The notes below the pieces were generated by a model. It was not told the DNA's origin, searched no databases, and worked only from the letters and a program-made list of their open reading frames with translations. From DATAVB01 sp040414495 (GTDB taxonomy: Bacteria; Actinomycetota; Actinomycetes; Mycobacteriales; QHCD01), in the NCBI GenBank assembly GCA_040414495.1, contig JBEDUI010000181.1, forward strand, positions 1 through 39,679: DNA of 39,679 nucleotides, given 5' to 3'. The position numbers and the translations under genes were made by a program. Below, piece by piece: positions 16,174 through 23,780 of this stretch. The first letter of the stretch is position 1, and every line of letters starts with the position of its first letter.

Positions 16174-16237
16174 CGACCATGATCATGAGTAGTTTTGATA
16201 CCGAATTCGGTACCAAATCCACTCATGATCATGCTCG
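16174..16237. repeat. Palindromic element family 2, copy 2 (64 bp)
   Basis: Nearly self-complementary over 29-bp arms (16174-16202 and 16209-16237) around a GAATTC centre, with four mismatches. It matches the reverse complement of 193-256 over its full 64 bp. The centre GGTACC/GAATTCGGTACC region is better paired here than in copy 1. Confidence 0.8.
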
Positions 16238-16351
16238 CCGACAGCCTTCGTACGAACAGTCCACAGTGGATGGAGGCGGTCTCCGGTCGACGTGCTTGTC
16301 GAGTGAGACGAGCGCCCACGCGCGGGCTTCAGGGTGCCAATCGCTGTCGCC

Positions 16352-16386
16352 TGTGACTCTGCTCCAACGGTTGGAGCAGAGTCACA
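16352..16386. repeat. Perfect 35-bp palindrome
   Basis: TGTGACTCTGCTCCAAC, one central G, then the exact reverse complement: 17-bp perfect arms. As RNA it would form a very stable hairpin; as DNA it could extrude a cruciform or bind a dimeric protein. It is not followed by a T-tract. Confidence 0.85.
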
Positions 16387-16482
16387 CGCGCGCTCGGGGA
16401 GCCGTCAGTGCGGTCCGGGCTTGGCGGTGTGCGGCCCGAATTCACCACGAGGCTTCGGATCGCGGCGGGCTCGAGCTGTTGC

Positions 16483-16672
16483 GCTCGGATTCCGAAGTTG
16501 CCGCTGGGTCGGGATGTTGCGCTCGGATTCCGAAGTTGCCGCTGGGTCGGGATGTTGCGCTCGGATTCCGAAGTTGCCGCTGGGTCGGGATGTTCCGCTC
16601 GGATTCCGAAGTTGCCGCTGGGTCGGGATGTTCCGCTCGGACTTCGGAGTCGCCGCGGGCTTGAGATGTTGG
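16483..16672. repeat. 38-bp minisatellite
   Basis: Four near-identical 38-bp units start at 16483, 16521, 16559 and 16597 (unit begins GCTCGGATTCCGAAGTTGCC), with a diverged fifth from 16635. Weaker relatives occur at 16452-16482 and on to about 16760. Each unit contains the small palindrome TCGGATTCCGA. The period is not a multiple of 3 and the encoded peptides change frame between copies, so it is non-coding. Confidence 0.88.
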
Positions 16673-16818
16673 GTCAATCCGAACCGCCGAGCTGAGACGT
16701 TGCGCTCGGCTTGTGAAGTCGCCGCCGGTGCGCTCGGTCTTAAAATCGCCGCCCGCTTCGGATCCATTTTCAGGGCTGGCGAAGTCGCGGCCGAACTCGA
16801 CAGTCCACAGTGGACGTG

Positions 16819-17658
16819 TCAGGCTGTGATCCGTTCGGCGGCGGTCACCACGTGCCGCAGCAGCAGCGCGGTAGTCACCGGACCCACGCCACCGGGCACC
16901 GGGGTGAGCGCACCCACGATGTCGGCTACCGCCTCGGCGTCGACGTCGCCGACGAGCCCACCATCTGACGTCGGGTTGGTACCGACATCGACCACAACCG
17001 CGCCGGGTGCGACGTACTCGGCCCCGAGCATCTTGGCCCGGCCGATCGCGGCGACCAGAACCTCGGCCGTACGCGCCACCGCCGGCAAATCGACCGTCCG
17101 CGAATGGCATACCGTCACGGTCGCGTTCTGCGCCAACAACAACAGCGCCGCCGGCTTACCGACCACAGTGGACCGACCGACCACCACGACCCGCTTGCCC
17201 GACAGCGGCACGTCTTGCGAACGCAGGATTTCCAGCACCGCCGCCGCCGTAGCCGGCGCGAACGTGTCAGCCACGCCAGCGGCCAACCGACCCAGGCTCT
17301 CCGGGTTGGCGCCGTCGACGTCCTTCTCCACCGCGATGTGCGCGCCCACCCCGGCCAGGGTCAGGCCCTCGGGCAGCGGGGTCTGACACATCACGCCGTG
17401 GACCTCGGAGTCCGCCGAGAGCGCATCGAGGTCGCCGACAAGCGCCTCGGCGGCCGGCTTCGAGACCTGGCAACGGATCCCGACCTTCTCGGCCGCGCGC
17501 TGCAGCGACCGTACGTACCATGCGGCGCTCTCATCCTCGGTCGGCAGCACGATTGCCAACGTCGGGGTGATCCCGCGCGCGGCCAACGCCTCGGCCCGCT
17601 CGGTCACGTCGGCCCGGATCGTCGCGGCTACCGACCGGCCGTCCAGCAACCGGCTCAT
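16819..17658 (-). CDS. folD: FolD-type methylenetetrahydrofolate dehydrogenase, cyclohydrolase Lys missing
   Basis: 279-aa FolD-family protein. FolD normally converts 5,10-methylene-THF to 10-formyl-THF in two steps on one active site. The active-site Tyr48 (WYVRS) and the Asp of VEKDVDG are present, and the Rossmann NADP site is seen at VVVVGRSTVVGKP. The catalytic Lys that should follow the Tyr by four residues (Lys54 in E. coli) is Leu52, codon CTG at 17503-17505, and the usual QLPLP is QTPLP. By family knowledge, loss of this Lys abolishes cyclohydrolase but can leave the dehydrogenase. The upstream overlapping gene encodes an FchA-type cyclohydrolase, which could supply the lost step. 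ATGA overlap with fchA. Confidence 0.9.
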   Translation of the reverse strand: MSRLLDGRSVAATIRADVTERAEALAARGITPTLAIVLPTEDESAAWYVRSLQRAAEKVGIRCQVSKPAAEALVGDLDALSADSEVHGVMCQTPLPEGLTLAGVGAHIAVEKDVDGANPESLGRLAAGVADTFAPATAAAVLEILRSQDVPLSGKRVVVVGRSTVVGKPAALLLLAQNATVTVCHSRTVDLPAVARTAEVLVAAIGRAKMLGAEYVAPGAVVVDVGTNPTSDGGLVGDVDAEAVADIVGALTPVPGGVGPVTTALLLRHVVTAAERITA

Positions 17659-18278
17659 TTCGTCAGCTCCGCCCGTACCTCGGCCACCAGAGCGCGACCA
17701 CGCGCGATTGCGCTCTCGTACTGCGCCAGCCGCGCCGACAGCTCACCGGCTACGTCCTTGTCCTTGATCGAGGACAAGTTGATCTCGACGTTGATCGCAG
17801 CGGATTCGACCGCGGCCGCGGCGGCCGAAGCGGCGACGGCGACATCGGAGAGCACGTTCGGGTTGCTCCGGCCCGGCAACTGCGCGGCCAGGTCGATGAC
17901 CTCGGCTCCGGCCCGCGCGATCTGCAGCGGTACTTCGGCCGCGGCGGCGGTCGCATTCTGGATCTCGGCGCGCCGGACCGCCTTCTGCTCCTCGGTTTCC
18001 TTGGGCAGTTTGTACGTCGCCATCAACGCGGTGAAAGCCTCGGCGTCGGCTCCGATCAACGCGATGGCTAACGCCCGCACCGCGCTGGCCTGGGCCAGGA
18101 TCGATTCGGCGTGCTCTTGGTGTTCGGCGTACGCGCTTTTGCCGATCGTCAGGTTGGTCACCATCTCGACCAGCGACGCGCCCAACGCGACGTTCATCGC
18201 GGCCGCCGCGCCCCCGCCGGGCGCCGGGGCCGAGGAGGCCAGATCGGACAACCACTCGGTCAGACTCTGCTGGGTCAT
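17655..18278 (-). CDS. fchA: FchA-like methenyltetrahydrofolate cyclohydrolase (cyclodeaminase family)
   Basis: 207-aa, all-helical protein of the formiminotransferase-cyclodeaminase (FTCD_C) family. The signature APAPGGGAAAAMNVALGASL is near residues 16-36, followed by MVTNLTIGKSAY. Stand-alone members include FchA, which hydrolyses methenyl-THF to 10-formyl-THF; others are formimino-THF cyclodeaminases in histidine degradation. No histidine-utilisation gene is visible, and the next gene, overlapping by 4 bp, is a FolD lacking its cyclohydrolase Lys, so the FchA role is favoured. It is the first gene of the pair; a 52-bp tandem repeat lies upstream. Confidence 0.85.
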   Translation of the reverse strand: MTQQSLTEWLSDLASSAPAPGGGAAAAMNVALGASLVEMVTNLTIGKSAYAEHQEHAESILAQASAVRALAIALIGADAEAFTALMATYKLPKETEEQKAVRRAEIQNATAAAAEVPLQIARAGAEVIDLAAQLPGRSNPNVLSDVAVAASAAAAAVESAAINVEINLSSIKDKDVAGELSARLAQYESAIARGRALVAEVRAELTK

Positions 18279-18875
18279 GAGGCACGCTCCACTGCTGAGA
18301 TCATGCCGATCACCCTAGGTTGTCGTCGGGATCGGTTGTTGTCCGGATCGCACCGCCGACTCGTCGGCCAAGCGCCCCGCCGTCACTCCTACGCCCGGCT
18401 GGTCCGCCAAGCGCCCGGCCTGTCCGCCAGGGCGGTCAGCCAAGCGACCTGGCTCAGCTGCACACGATCTGGAGCGAACGTGACCTCAGGGCGGTTTCGC
18501 GGCCGGTGCAAGCACCCTCTTGTCACGCTCGATGCAGTGGGTGCGTCCGCGGGTACGGGTAACCCGCCCTCAAGTCACGTTCGGTGCAGGAGCGGCGTTG
18601 GCGGGTGCGGGGGCCGGCGCTGTTGTCACGTTCGCGGCAGTGGGGCGTTTTGGTATGCGGGAGACTGCGCCCTCAAGCCACGTTCGGTGCAGGAGCGGCG
18701 TTCGCCCCTACGCGGAACCCACCCTGTTGTCACGTTCGGTGCAGGAGCGGCGTTCGCCCCTACGCGGAACCCGCCCTGTTGTCACGTTCGCTGCAAAAAG
18801 AGACACCCCAGCAGGCGCGCTTTCCGTACGGCTAGAGCAGATGCACCAAATCCTTGAGCAGCCTGGAAAGCCGAC
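18279..18875. other. Intergenic region with tandem repeats
   Basis: About 600 bp between fchA and the methyltransferase. No credible gene. The first 200 bp have loose CCAAGCG repeats (about 18367, 18408, 18438), and the remainder is the 52-bp array. The fchA promoter must lie in or beside this region. Confidence 0.65.
18523..18795. repeat. 52-bp tandem repeat array, six copies
   Basis: The core TCACGTTCGGTGCAGGAGCG recurs with starts at 18523, 18575, 18626, 18678, 18730 and 18782, so spacing is 52, 51, 52, 52 and 52 bp. The 18678 and 18730 copies are almost identical over the full unit; the outer ones are diverged, and the last is cut after the core. The unit also carries TTCGCCCCTACGCGGAACCC. 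Confidence 0.87.
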
Positions 18876-19724
18876 TCACGAAGGCTTGCTGCAGACGTAG
18901 ATCGCGGTGCCCGGAATGATCGCGCCTCGCAACGGACTCCACTGACCCCAGACCTGCGTATGACCCTCCGGCCATTCCGGCTCGATCAGATCGACAAGCG
19001 AAAAACCGGCCGCCACGATCTCCCGGACCCGATCACCGAGCGTGCGGTGGTGTTCGACGTAGGTGGGCCGACCGGACCCGTCGACCTCGACATACGGCGT
19101 GCGGTCGAAGTACGGCGTCTGCGCGACCAGCCCCGAGGGCCCCGGGTCGTCCGGGAACACCCAGCGGATCGGGTGCGTAGTGGCGAACACCCAGCGCCCG
19201 CCCGGACGCAGCACCCGGTACACCTCGCGCATCACCCGGGCCGAGTCGTTGCAGAACGGCACCGCGCCGAACGACGAACACGCGATGTCGAACGACTCCG
19301 ACCGCAGCGGCAACTGCTCGGCGTCGGCCTCGATCAGCGGGACACCGACCCCGGTACGTAAAGCGGCCTCGGCGGCGTGTCGCAACATGCCGCGCGAAAG
19401 ATCCAACGCGACCACCGATGCACCCTGCGTGGCCAGCCAGCGGGCACAGGGCGCCGAACCGCAGCCGACCTCGAGCACCCGGCGGCCGGCCACGTCACCG
19501 AGCAGGCCGGCCTCGGCCTCCCGCATGCCCTCCGGACACCAGCGAAAATCCAGCTCTCCAAGGAAATCCCCGTGCTCGGCCAGGTAGTCGTCGGCGTCGG
19601 CGTCCCACCACAGCCGATTGGCCGCGCGCGACTCGGCCGACGAGGCGGGGCGGTGGGCGATTCCGGCTACACCCAGAGCCTGGGTCGCGGACACGTGGCA
19701 TGATGACTCACCGAACTCGGGCAC
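18876..19724 (-). CDS. Class I SAM-dependent methyltransferase
   Basis: 282-aa methyltransferase of the Methyltransf_11/25 type. The SAM-binding motif I is VLEVGCGSAPCARWLA (about 84-99), the acidic strand-2 motif is VVALDLSRGML, and motif IV lies around FDIACSSFGAVPF. About 50 residues at the N-terminus precede the domain. The substrate is unknown. The GTG at 19724 gives the longest form but has no clear ribosome site; GTG 19694 is an alternative. It is divergent from rpsA, whose promoter lies 48 bp away. Confidence 0.85.
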   Translation of the reverse strand: MPEFGESSCHVSATQALGVAGIAHRPASSAESRAANRLWWDADADDYLAEHGDFLGELDFRWCPEGMREAEAGLLGDVAGRRVLEVGCGSAPCARWLATQGASVVALDLSRGMLRHAAEAALRTGVGVPLIEADAEQLPLRSESFDIACSSFGAVPFCNDSARVMREVYRVLRPGGRWVFATTHPIRWVFPDDPGPSGLVAQTPYFDRTPYVEVDGSGRPTYVEHHRTLGDRVREIVAAGFSLVDLIEPEWPEGHTQVWGQWSPLRGAIIPGTAIYVCSKPS

Positions 19725-19771
19725 TGGACGAGGTTGTCATGCGTTCGTAATCTTGGATAGCCGTGCCCCAA

Positions 19772-19801
19772 TTGACCCCACATCTCTCGGGCTCGTATCC
19801 T
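19772..19801 (+). promoter_or_regulatory. rpsA promoter
   Basis: TTGACC (19772-19777), an 18-bp spacer and TATCCT (19796-19801) match a housekeeping sigma promoter. It would leave a leader of about 150 nt before the rpsA start. Confidence 0.6.
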
Positions 19802-19959
19802 CGCGGGTACGCCCGTGGTCCTGCGCGCCTCGACAGGGGCAGGCTGCGCTCGTCAATGACAGATTTTTGTCGCGCGGATTCGCGCCGCATGGTCACCTCA
19901 TCGGCGAAATCGGTCCGCGGCGAACCCGACCGATCAAACCAGCCGGAGCAAGCCACCAC

Positions 19960-21471
19960 ATGACGTCCACCACCGAGTCCACCCACATCGCGGACATCGA
20001 TACCGAGCCGGTGCCGCAGTCCGGTGCCAATGCCGGGCACCAAGCACCACATGTCGCGGTCAACGACATCGGTAGCGCCGAGGATTTCCTCGCTGCTGTC
20101 GACAAGACCATCAAGTACTTCAACGACGGCGACATCGTCGACGGGACGATCGTCAAGGTCGATCGCGACGAGGTGCTGCTGGACATCGGCTACAAGACCG
20201 AGGGCGTCATTCCCTCGCGTGAGCTGTCCATCAAGCACGACGTCGACCCGCACGAAGTCGTCACTGTCGGCGACGAGGTCGAGGCCCTGGTCCTGCAGAA
20301 GGAGGACAAAGAGGGCCGACTGATCCTGTCCAAGAAGCGCGCCCAGTACGAGCGCGCCTGGGGCACGATCGAGGCAAAGAAGGAAGCCGACGAGGTTGTC
20401 GAAGGTACGGTCATCGAGGTCGTCAAGGGTGGTCTGATCCTCGACATCGGGCTGCGCGGCTTCCTGCCGGCTTCTCTGGTTGAGATGCGCCGGGTCCGCG
20501 ACCTGCAGCCGTATGTCGGCAAGCAGCTCGAGGCCAAGATCATCGAGCTGGACAAGAACCGGAACAACGTGGTTCTGTCCCGCCGGGCCTGGCTGGAGCA
20601 GACCCAGTCCGAGGTGCGTAGCGAGTTCCTCAACAAGCTGGAGAAGGGGCAGGTCCGCAAGGGCGTTGTCTCCTCCATCGTCAACTTCGGTGCGTTCGTC
20701 GATCTTGGTGGTGTCGACGGTCTGGTGCACGTCTCCGAGCTGTCCTGGAAGCACATCGATCACCCGAGCGAGGTGGTTGAGGTCGGCCAGGAGGTCACCG
20801 TCGAGGTGCTCGACGTCGACCTGGATCGCGAGCGGGTTTCGCTGTCGCTGAAGGCCACGCAGGAAGACCCGTGGCGCCAGTTCGCCCGGACCCACCAAAT
20901 CAACCAGGTGGTGCCCGGCAAGGTCACCAAGCTGGTGCCGTTCGGCGCGTTCGTCCGCGTGGACGAGGGCATCGAGGGTCTGGTGCACATCTCCGAGTTG
21001 GCCGAGCGCCACGTGGAGATTCCCGAGCAGGTCGTGCAGGTCGGCGACGAGATCCTGGTCAAGGTCATCGACATCGACCTCGAACGGCGCCGGATCAGCC
21101 TGTCGCTCAAGCAGGCCAACGAGGGCACGATCGGCGAGAGCAGCGGCTTCGACCCGGCCGCGTACGGCATGGAAGCCTCGTACGACGAGAACGGCAACTA
21201 CATCTACCCGGAGGGCTTCGACCCGGAGACCGGCGAGTGGATGGAGGGGTACGAGGCCCAGCGCGAGGCGTGGGAGCGGCAGTACGCCGAGGCGCACGCC
21301 CGGTACGAGGCGCACCTCAAGCAGGTCGAGGAGGCCAAGAAGGCCGACGCTGAGGCGAGCGGCGACTCGTCGTACAGCTCGGACGCGCAGGCCGACGACT
21401 CCGGCACGCTGGCCTCAGATGAGGCGCTCGCGGCGTTGCGGGAGAAGCTCGCCGGCGGCGGGCAGGAGTAG
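19960..21471 (+). CDS. rpsA: 30S ribosomal protein bS1
   Basis: 503-aa actinobacterial S1. Four S1 RNA-binding domains are visible, starting near GDIVDGTIVKVDRDEVLLDIG (about 56), VVEGTVIEVVKGGLILDIG (about 147), VRKGVVSSIVNFGAFVDLGG (about 231) and VVPGKVTKLVPFGAFVRVDE (about 316). A C-terminal tail of about 100 residues is acidic and Tyr/Glu-rich (GNYIYPEGFDPETGEW) and ends in a Ser/Asp-rich stretch. S1 recruits mRNA to the ribosome. The ATG at 19960 has GGAG 11 bp upstream; the long upstream frame is leader. It has a good promoter upstream and a strong terminator downstream, so it is transcribed alone. Confidence 0.96.
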   Translation: MTSTTESTHIADIDTEPVPQSGANAGHQAPHVAVNDIGSAEDFLAAVDKTIKYFNDGDIVDGTIVKVDRDEVLLDIGYKTEGVIPSRELSIKHDVDPHEVVTVGDEVEALVLQKEDKEGRLILSKKRAQYERAWGTIEAKKEADEVVEGTVIEVVKGGLILDIGLRGFLPASLVEMRRVRDLQPYVGKQLEAKIIELDKNRNNVVLSRRAWLEQTQSEVRSEFLNKLEKGQVRKGVVSSIVNFGAFVDLGGVDGLVHVSELSWKHIDHPSEVVEVGQEVTVEVLDVDLDRERVSLSLKATQEDPWRQFARTHQINQVVPGKVTKLVPFGAFVRVDEGIEGLVHISELAERHVEIPEQVVQVGDEILVKVIDIDLERRRISLSLKQANEGTIGESSGFDPAAYGMEASYDENGNYIYPEGFDPETGEWMEGYEAQREAWERQYAEAHARYEAHLKQVEEAKKADAEASGDSSYSSDAQADDSGTLASDEALAALREKLAGGGQE

Positions 21472-21484
21472 TAAGCACAAACAC

Positions 21485-21529
21485 AATGGCTGTGGGGCGG
21501 ATCGCCGCCCCACAGCCATTTTTTATTTC
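21485..21529 (+). terminator. rho-independent terminator of rpsA
   Basis: A perfect 16-bp stem (AATGGCTGTGGGGCGG with its complement, 21485-21520) with a 4-nt ATCG loop is followed by TTTTATTT. It is the best terminator in the window and starts 14 bp after the rpsA stop. Confidence 0.95.
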
Positions 21530-21615
21530 TCGGATATGCGATTTTTCGCCGTCACAGCTACGACACGATGCTGGGAATCCACCCGTCCGATGGTCTGTGG
21601 CCGTACGGTGACCAG

Positions 21616-22227
21616 GTGCGTTTGAGCTGGATGGCAGGCGGCCTTCTCTTTGTGACGCTCGCGGCCTGCAGCCAGACCAGCAACGCCCCGCCCGGCGGGG
21701 TGAAGGTCCCGACGACAGCGCCGAGCAAGACGAAGGCGTCGCCGACCGCGACTCACACCACCCCTAAGGCTCCTTCCCGCGCTTCGTTGCCGACCGACTG
21801 CACGTTGCTGTTGACCCATGCCTCGGTCAACCGGGTCCTCGGTCGGACGTTGGCCGGTCAGACGACCTACATCAAGGCCCTACCTGAACCGTCGATCGGC
21901 CGGACCGGCCGGGTGAGTTGCCGGTACGGGGTCAGCGGCAAATCGGTCCCGATCGAGGTTGACATCTCCGGCTACGAGACGGTGGCCCAGGCCACCAACC
22001 GCGTGAAGATCAGCGTCGCGGCCGAAGTGGATGGGGGAGCGCATACGACCCAGACCACGATCGCCCACGAGCCGGCCACGATCACGATCGGTCCGGACGG
22101 CTCGCTCCTGATCTACGGGAGTGTCAATCGGACCGTGGCCGTGACGCTGGCGCCCGGCACTGGCGGGACGCGGACACCTACAATTCTCAAGCAACTGGGC
22201 GAATTGGTCGTGGCGAATTTGCCGTGA
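21616..22227 (+). CDS. Putative lipoprotein
   Basis: 203-aa protein exported and lipid-anchored. The signal sequence ends at LAAC, followed by a Thr/Pro/Lys-rich linker of about 40 residues and a globular part (LPTDCTLLLTHASVNRVLG onward) with two further cysteines (DC and VSCRYG) that could form a disulfide. No family is recognised. The GTG at 21616 puts the positive n-region directly before the hydrophobic core; an in-frame ATG at 21568 would add 16 residues. It is followed 63 bp later by another lipoprotein. Confidence 0.75.
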   Translation: MRLSWMAGGLLFVTLAACSQTSNAPPGGVKVPTTAPSKTKASPTATHTTPKAPSRASLPTDCTLLLTHASVNRVLGRTLAGQTTYIKALPEPSIGRTGRVSCRYGVSGKSVPIEVDISGYETVAQATNRVKISVAAEVDGGAHTTQTTIAHEPATITIGPDGSLLIYGSVNRTVAVTLAPGTGGTRTPTILKQLGELVVANLP

Positions 22228-22290
22228 CCGGATCGGTGCGCCCGTCGGCTCGCTAAACTTCCCTGCCGGCTCTGCCTGCGTAGGGGGAGA

Positions 22291-23427
22291 GTGACGTCTT
22301 TGACCAATCGGGTACGTCGCGCGATCGCGGCTGGCGTCGTGGTTGCCGCGCTGTCGGTCAGTACGAGTTGCGGAGCTGGGGCTGGAACTAACGCTAGTCC
22401 GCACGCGGCCGCGTCGAGCCCGGGCCCGGCTCTGCCGAGTCGGGCGCAGATTCTGGCGAGCATGCGTAAGGCCAACGACTACTGGATCAAGACGTACCGC
22501 AGCGCCGGGGCGAACAAATGGAATGTCGCGGTCTACCTGCACGGCGATATGGCCGCGTACGAGGACATCCACGATCCGGCCTACCGGGCGTACGCCCTCG
22601 CCTGGGCCAAGCAGAACGGCTTCGCTCTGTCGAACGACTCGGCTACGGCGCCGACCCGCAACGCCGACGACCAGGTTTCCGGGCAGGTTTACCTGGATCT
22701 GTACCGCGACCACCCGCAACGTTCGGACCTGACCGCGACCGTACGCAGCGTGCAGGCAATGACCGACAGCAGCGCCACCAACGACTGGTGGTGGGTCGAC
22801 GCGTTGTACATGGGCATGCCGGTCTTCGCCCGGCTCGCCCAGGTCGAGAACCGTCCGTCCTATGTGGACAAGATGTACGCGCTTTACCACAGCACCAGGG
22901 ATATCCGGGACGAGAACGGTCTCTACGACAAGACCGCGCACCTGTGGTCGCGGGACCAGAATCATCGCGGCGTGTTCTGGTCACGCGGCAACGGCTGGGC
23001 TTTTGCGGCGCTGGCCGAGACGCTGACCGCGCTGCCGGCCGGGGCCGCGCACCACAGCGAGTACGTCACGACGTTCCAGGACATGGCCGCGGCGCTGGCC
23101 GCGCGGCAACGCTCGGACGGGTTCTGGAACAGCGACCTCGGCAACGCCAAGGACTTCGGCGGACCGGAGACGAGCGGGACCGCGTTGTTCACCTACGGCA
23201 TCGCCTGGGGCATCCGGCACGGACTGCTCGATGCCGCCCGCTACCAACCGGTGCTGGTCAAGGCGTGGCACGCGCTCTCGACGGTGGCGCTGCATTCGAA
23301 CGGGCTGGTCGGCTATGTCCAGCCCGTCGGTGGCGCCCCGGCCGCCACGAGTTCCGGGCGCACCGCGGACTTCGGGGTGGGCGCGTTCCTTCTGGCCGGC
23401 GACCAGGTCGCCAAGCTCGCCCACTGA
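22291..23427 (+). CDS. GH105/GH88-type glycoside hydrolase lipoprotein
   Basis: 378-aa exported protein with a lipobox STSC near residue 27. The mature protein is an (alpha/alpha) barrel similar to unsaturated rhamnogalacturonyl hydrolases (YteR/YesR). Conserved blocks are WWWVDALYMGMPVFARL (with the catalytic-type Asp), FWSRGNGWAFAAL and ETSGTALFTYGIAWGI. Such enzymes remove unsaturated uronic acid residues from lyase-cut pectic oligosaccharides. No pectin lyase or sugar transporter is adjacent, so the substrate is uncertain. The GTG has an AGGGGGAGA stretch immediately upstream. Confidence 0.82.
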   Translation: MTSLTNRVRRAIAAGVVVAALSVSTSCGAGAGTNASPHAAASSPGPALPSRAQILASMRKANDYWIKTYRSAGANKWNVAVYLHGDMAAYEDIHDPAYRAYALAWAKQNGFALSNDSATAPTRNADDQVSGQVYLDLYRDHPQRSDLTATVRSVQAMTDSSATNDWWWVDALYMGMPVFARLAQVENRPSYVDKMYALYHSTRDIRDENGLYDKTAHLWSRDQNHRGVFWSRGNGWAFAALAETLTALPAGAAHHSEYVTTFQDMAAALAARQRSDGFWNSDLGNAKDFGGPETSGTALFTYGIAWGIRHGLLDAARYQPVLVKAWHALSTVALHSNGLVGYVQPVGGAPAATSSGRTADFGVGAFLLAGDQVAKLAH

Positions 23428-23780
23428 ACGCCGTAGCGCCGCGGGTTTTACAAGGAAGCGATGATCGCGAGCACAGGACGCGGACGGGCACCGCTGCGGA
23501 TCAGACCGCGGAACGTATGCCGGCCACGATGTGCCAACAGCGCCGAAAGGAATGACCGTGACGTGGTGGCGTCACGCATCCCGGGGTACTCCCGGCTGTG
23601 CCTGAGACCAGGCAGCCCGAGCCGATGCCGACCAACCCCGAGGTGGGCATGTGAGGCCATGAACGGGTCATCCTTCGACGCTTGCGACGATTTCGTTGTC
23701 ACGGACAGTACCGGCATCAGGCCAGCACGGCGTGACCTATGATGCGACACGCCGAAATCCATAGACAACAAGGTGGACAG
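23428..23780. other. Intergenic region before coaE
   Basis: About 350 bp. A 93-codon frame (23461-23742) starts with an ATG behind AAGGAAG, but its codon use (frequent AGA, AGG, CGA, GGA) is unlike the neighbouring genes and no motif is seen, so I do not call it a gene. No strong hairpin is seen after the glycosidase. Confidence 0.5.

Larger units (their letters stand above)
15774..16818. other. Repeat-dense polA-folD intergenic region
   Basis: About 1,045 bp with no credible gene. In order it holds a copy of the polA tail, a long inverted repeat (15823-15900), family 1 element (16010-16060), family 2 element (16174-16237), a perfect 35-bp palindrome (16352-16386), a 38-bp minisatellite (16483-16672, degenerate to about 16760) and a GTCCACAGTGGAC palindrome (16803-16815). 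Frames across it read through repeats whose period is not a multiple of three. Confidence 0.75.

Noticed and set aside
16408..16695. Frames with repeated peptides (ARIPKLPLGRDV-like) in the minisatellite
   Set aside because: The peptide repetition comes from the 38-bp DNA repeat, which changes frame each unit; there is no start context.
18523..18795. CRISPR array
   Set aside because: The 52-bp units are contiguous and similar over their whole length, without unique spacers, and no cas gene is present.
18520..18900. Frames with repeated SRSVQERRSPLRG-like peptides
   Set aside because: Produced by the 52-bp DNA repeat; 52 is not a multiple of three and no ribosome site is present.
19725..21315. 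Minus-strand frame of about 535 codons across rpsA
   Set aside because: It is complementary to the well-supported rpsA; its composition (Leu/Val/Asp runs) is what antisense of S1 codons gives.
23461..23742. 93-codon frame with AAGGAAG upstream, before coaE
   Set aside because: Codon use is unlike the neighbours (many AGA, AGG, CGA, GGA) and no motif is visible.
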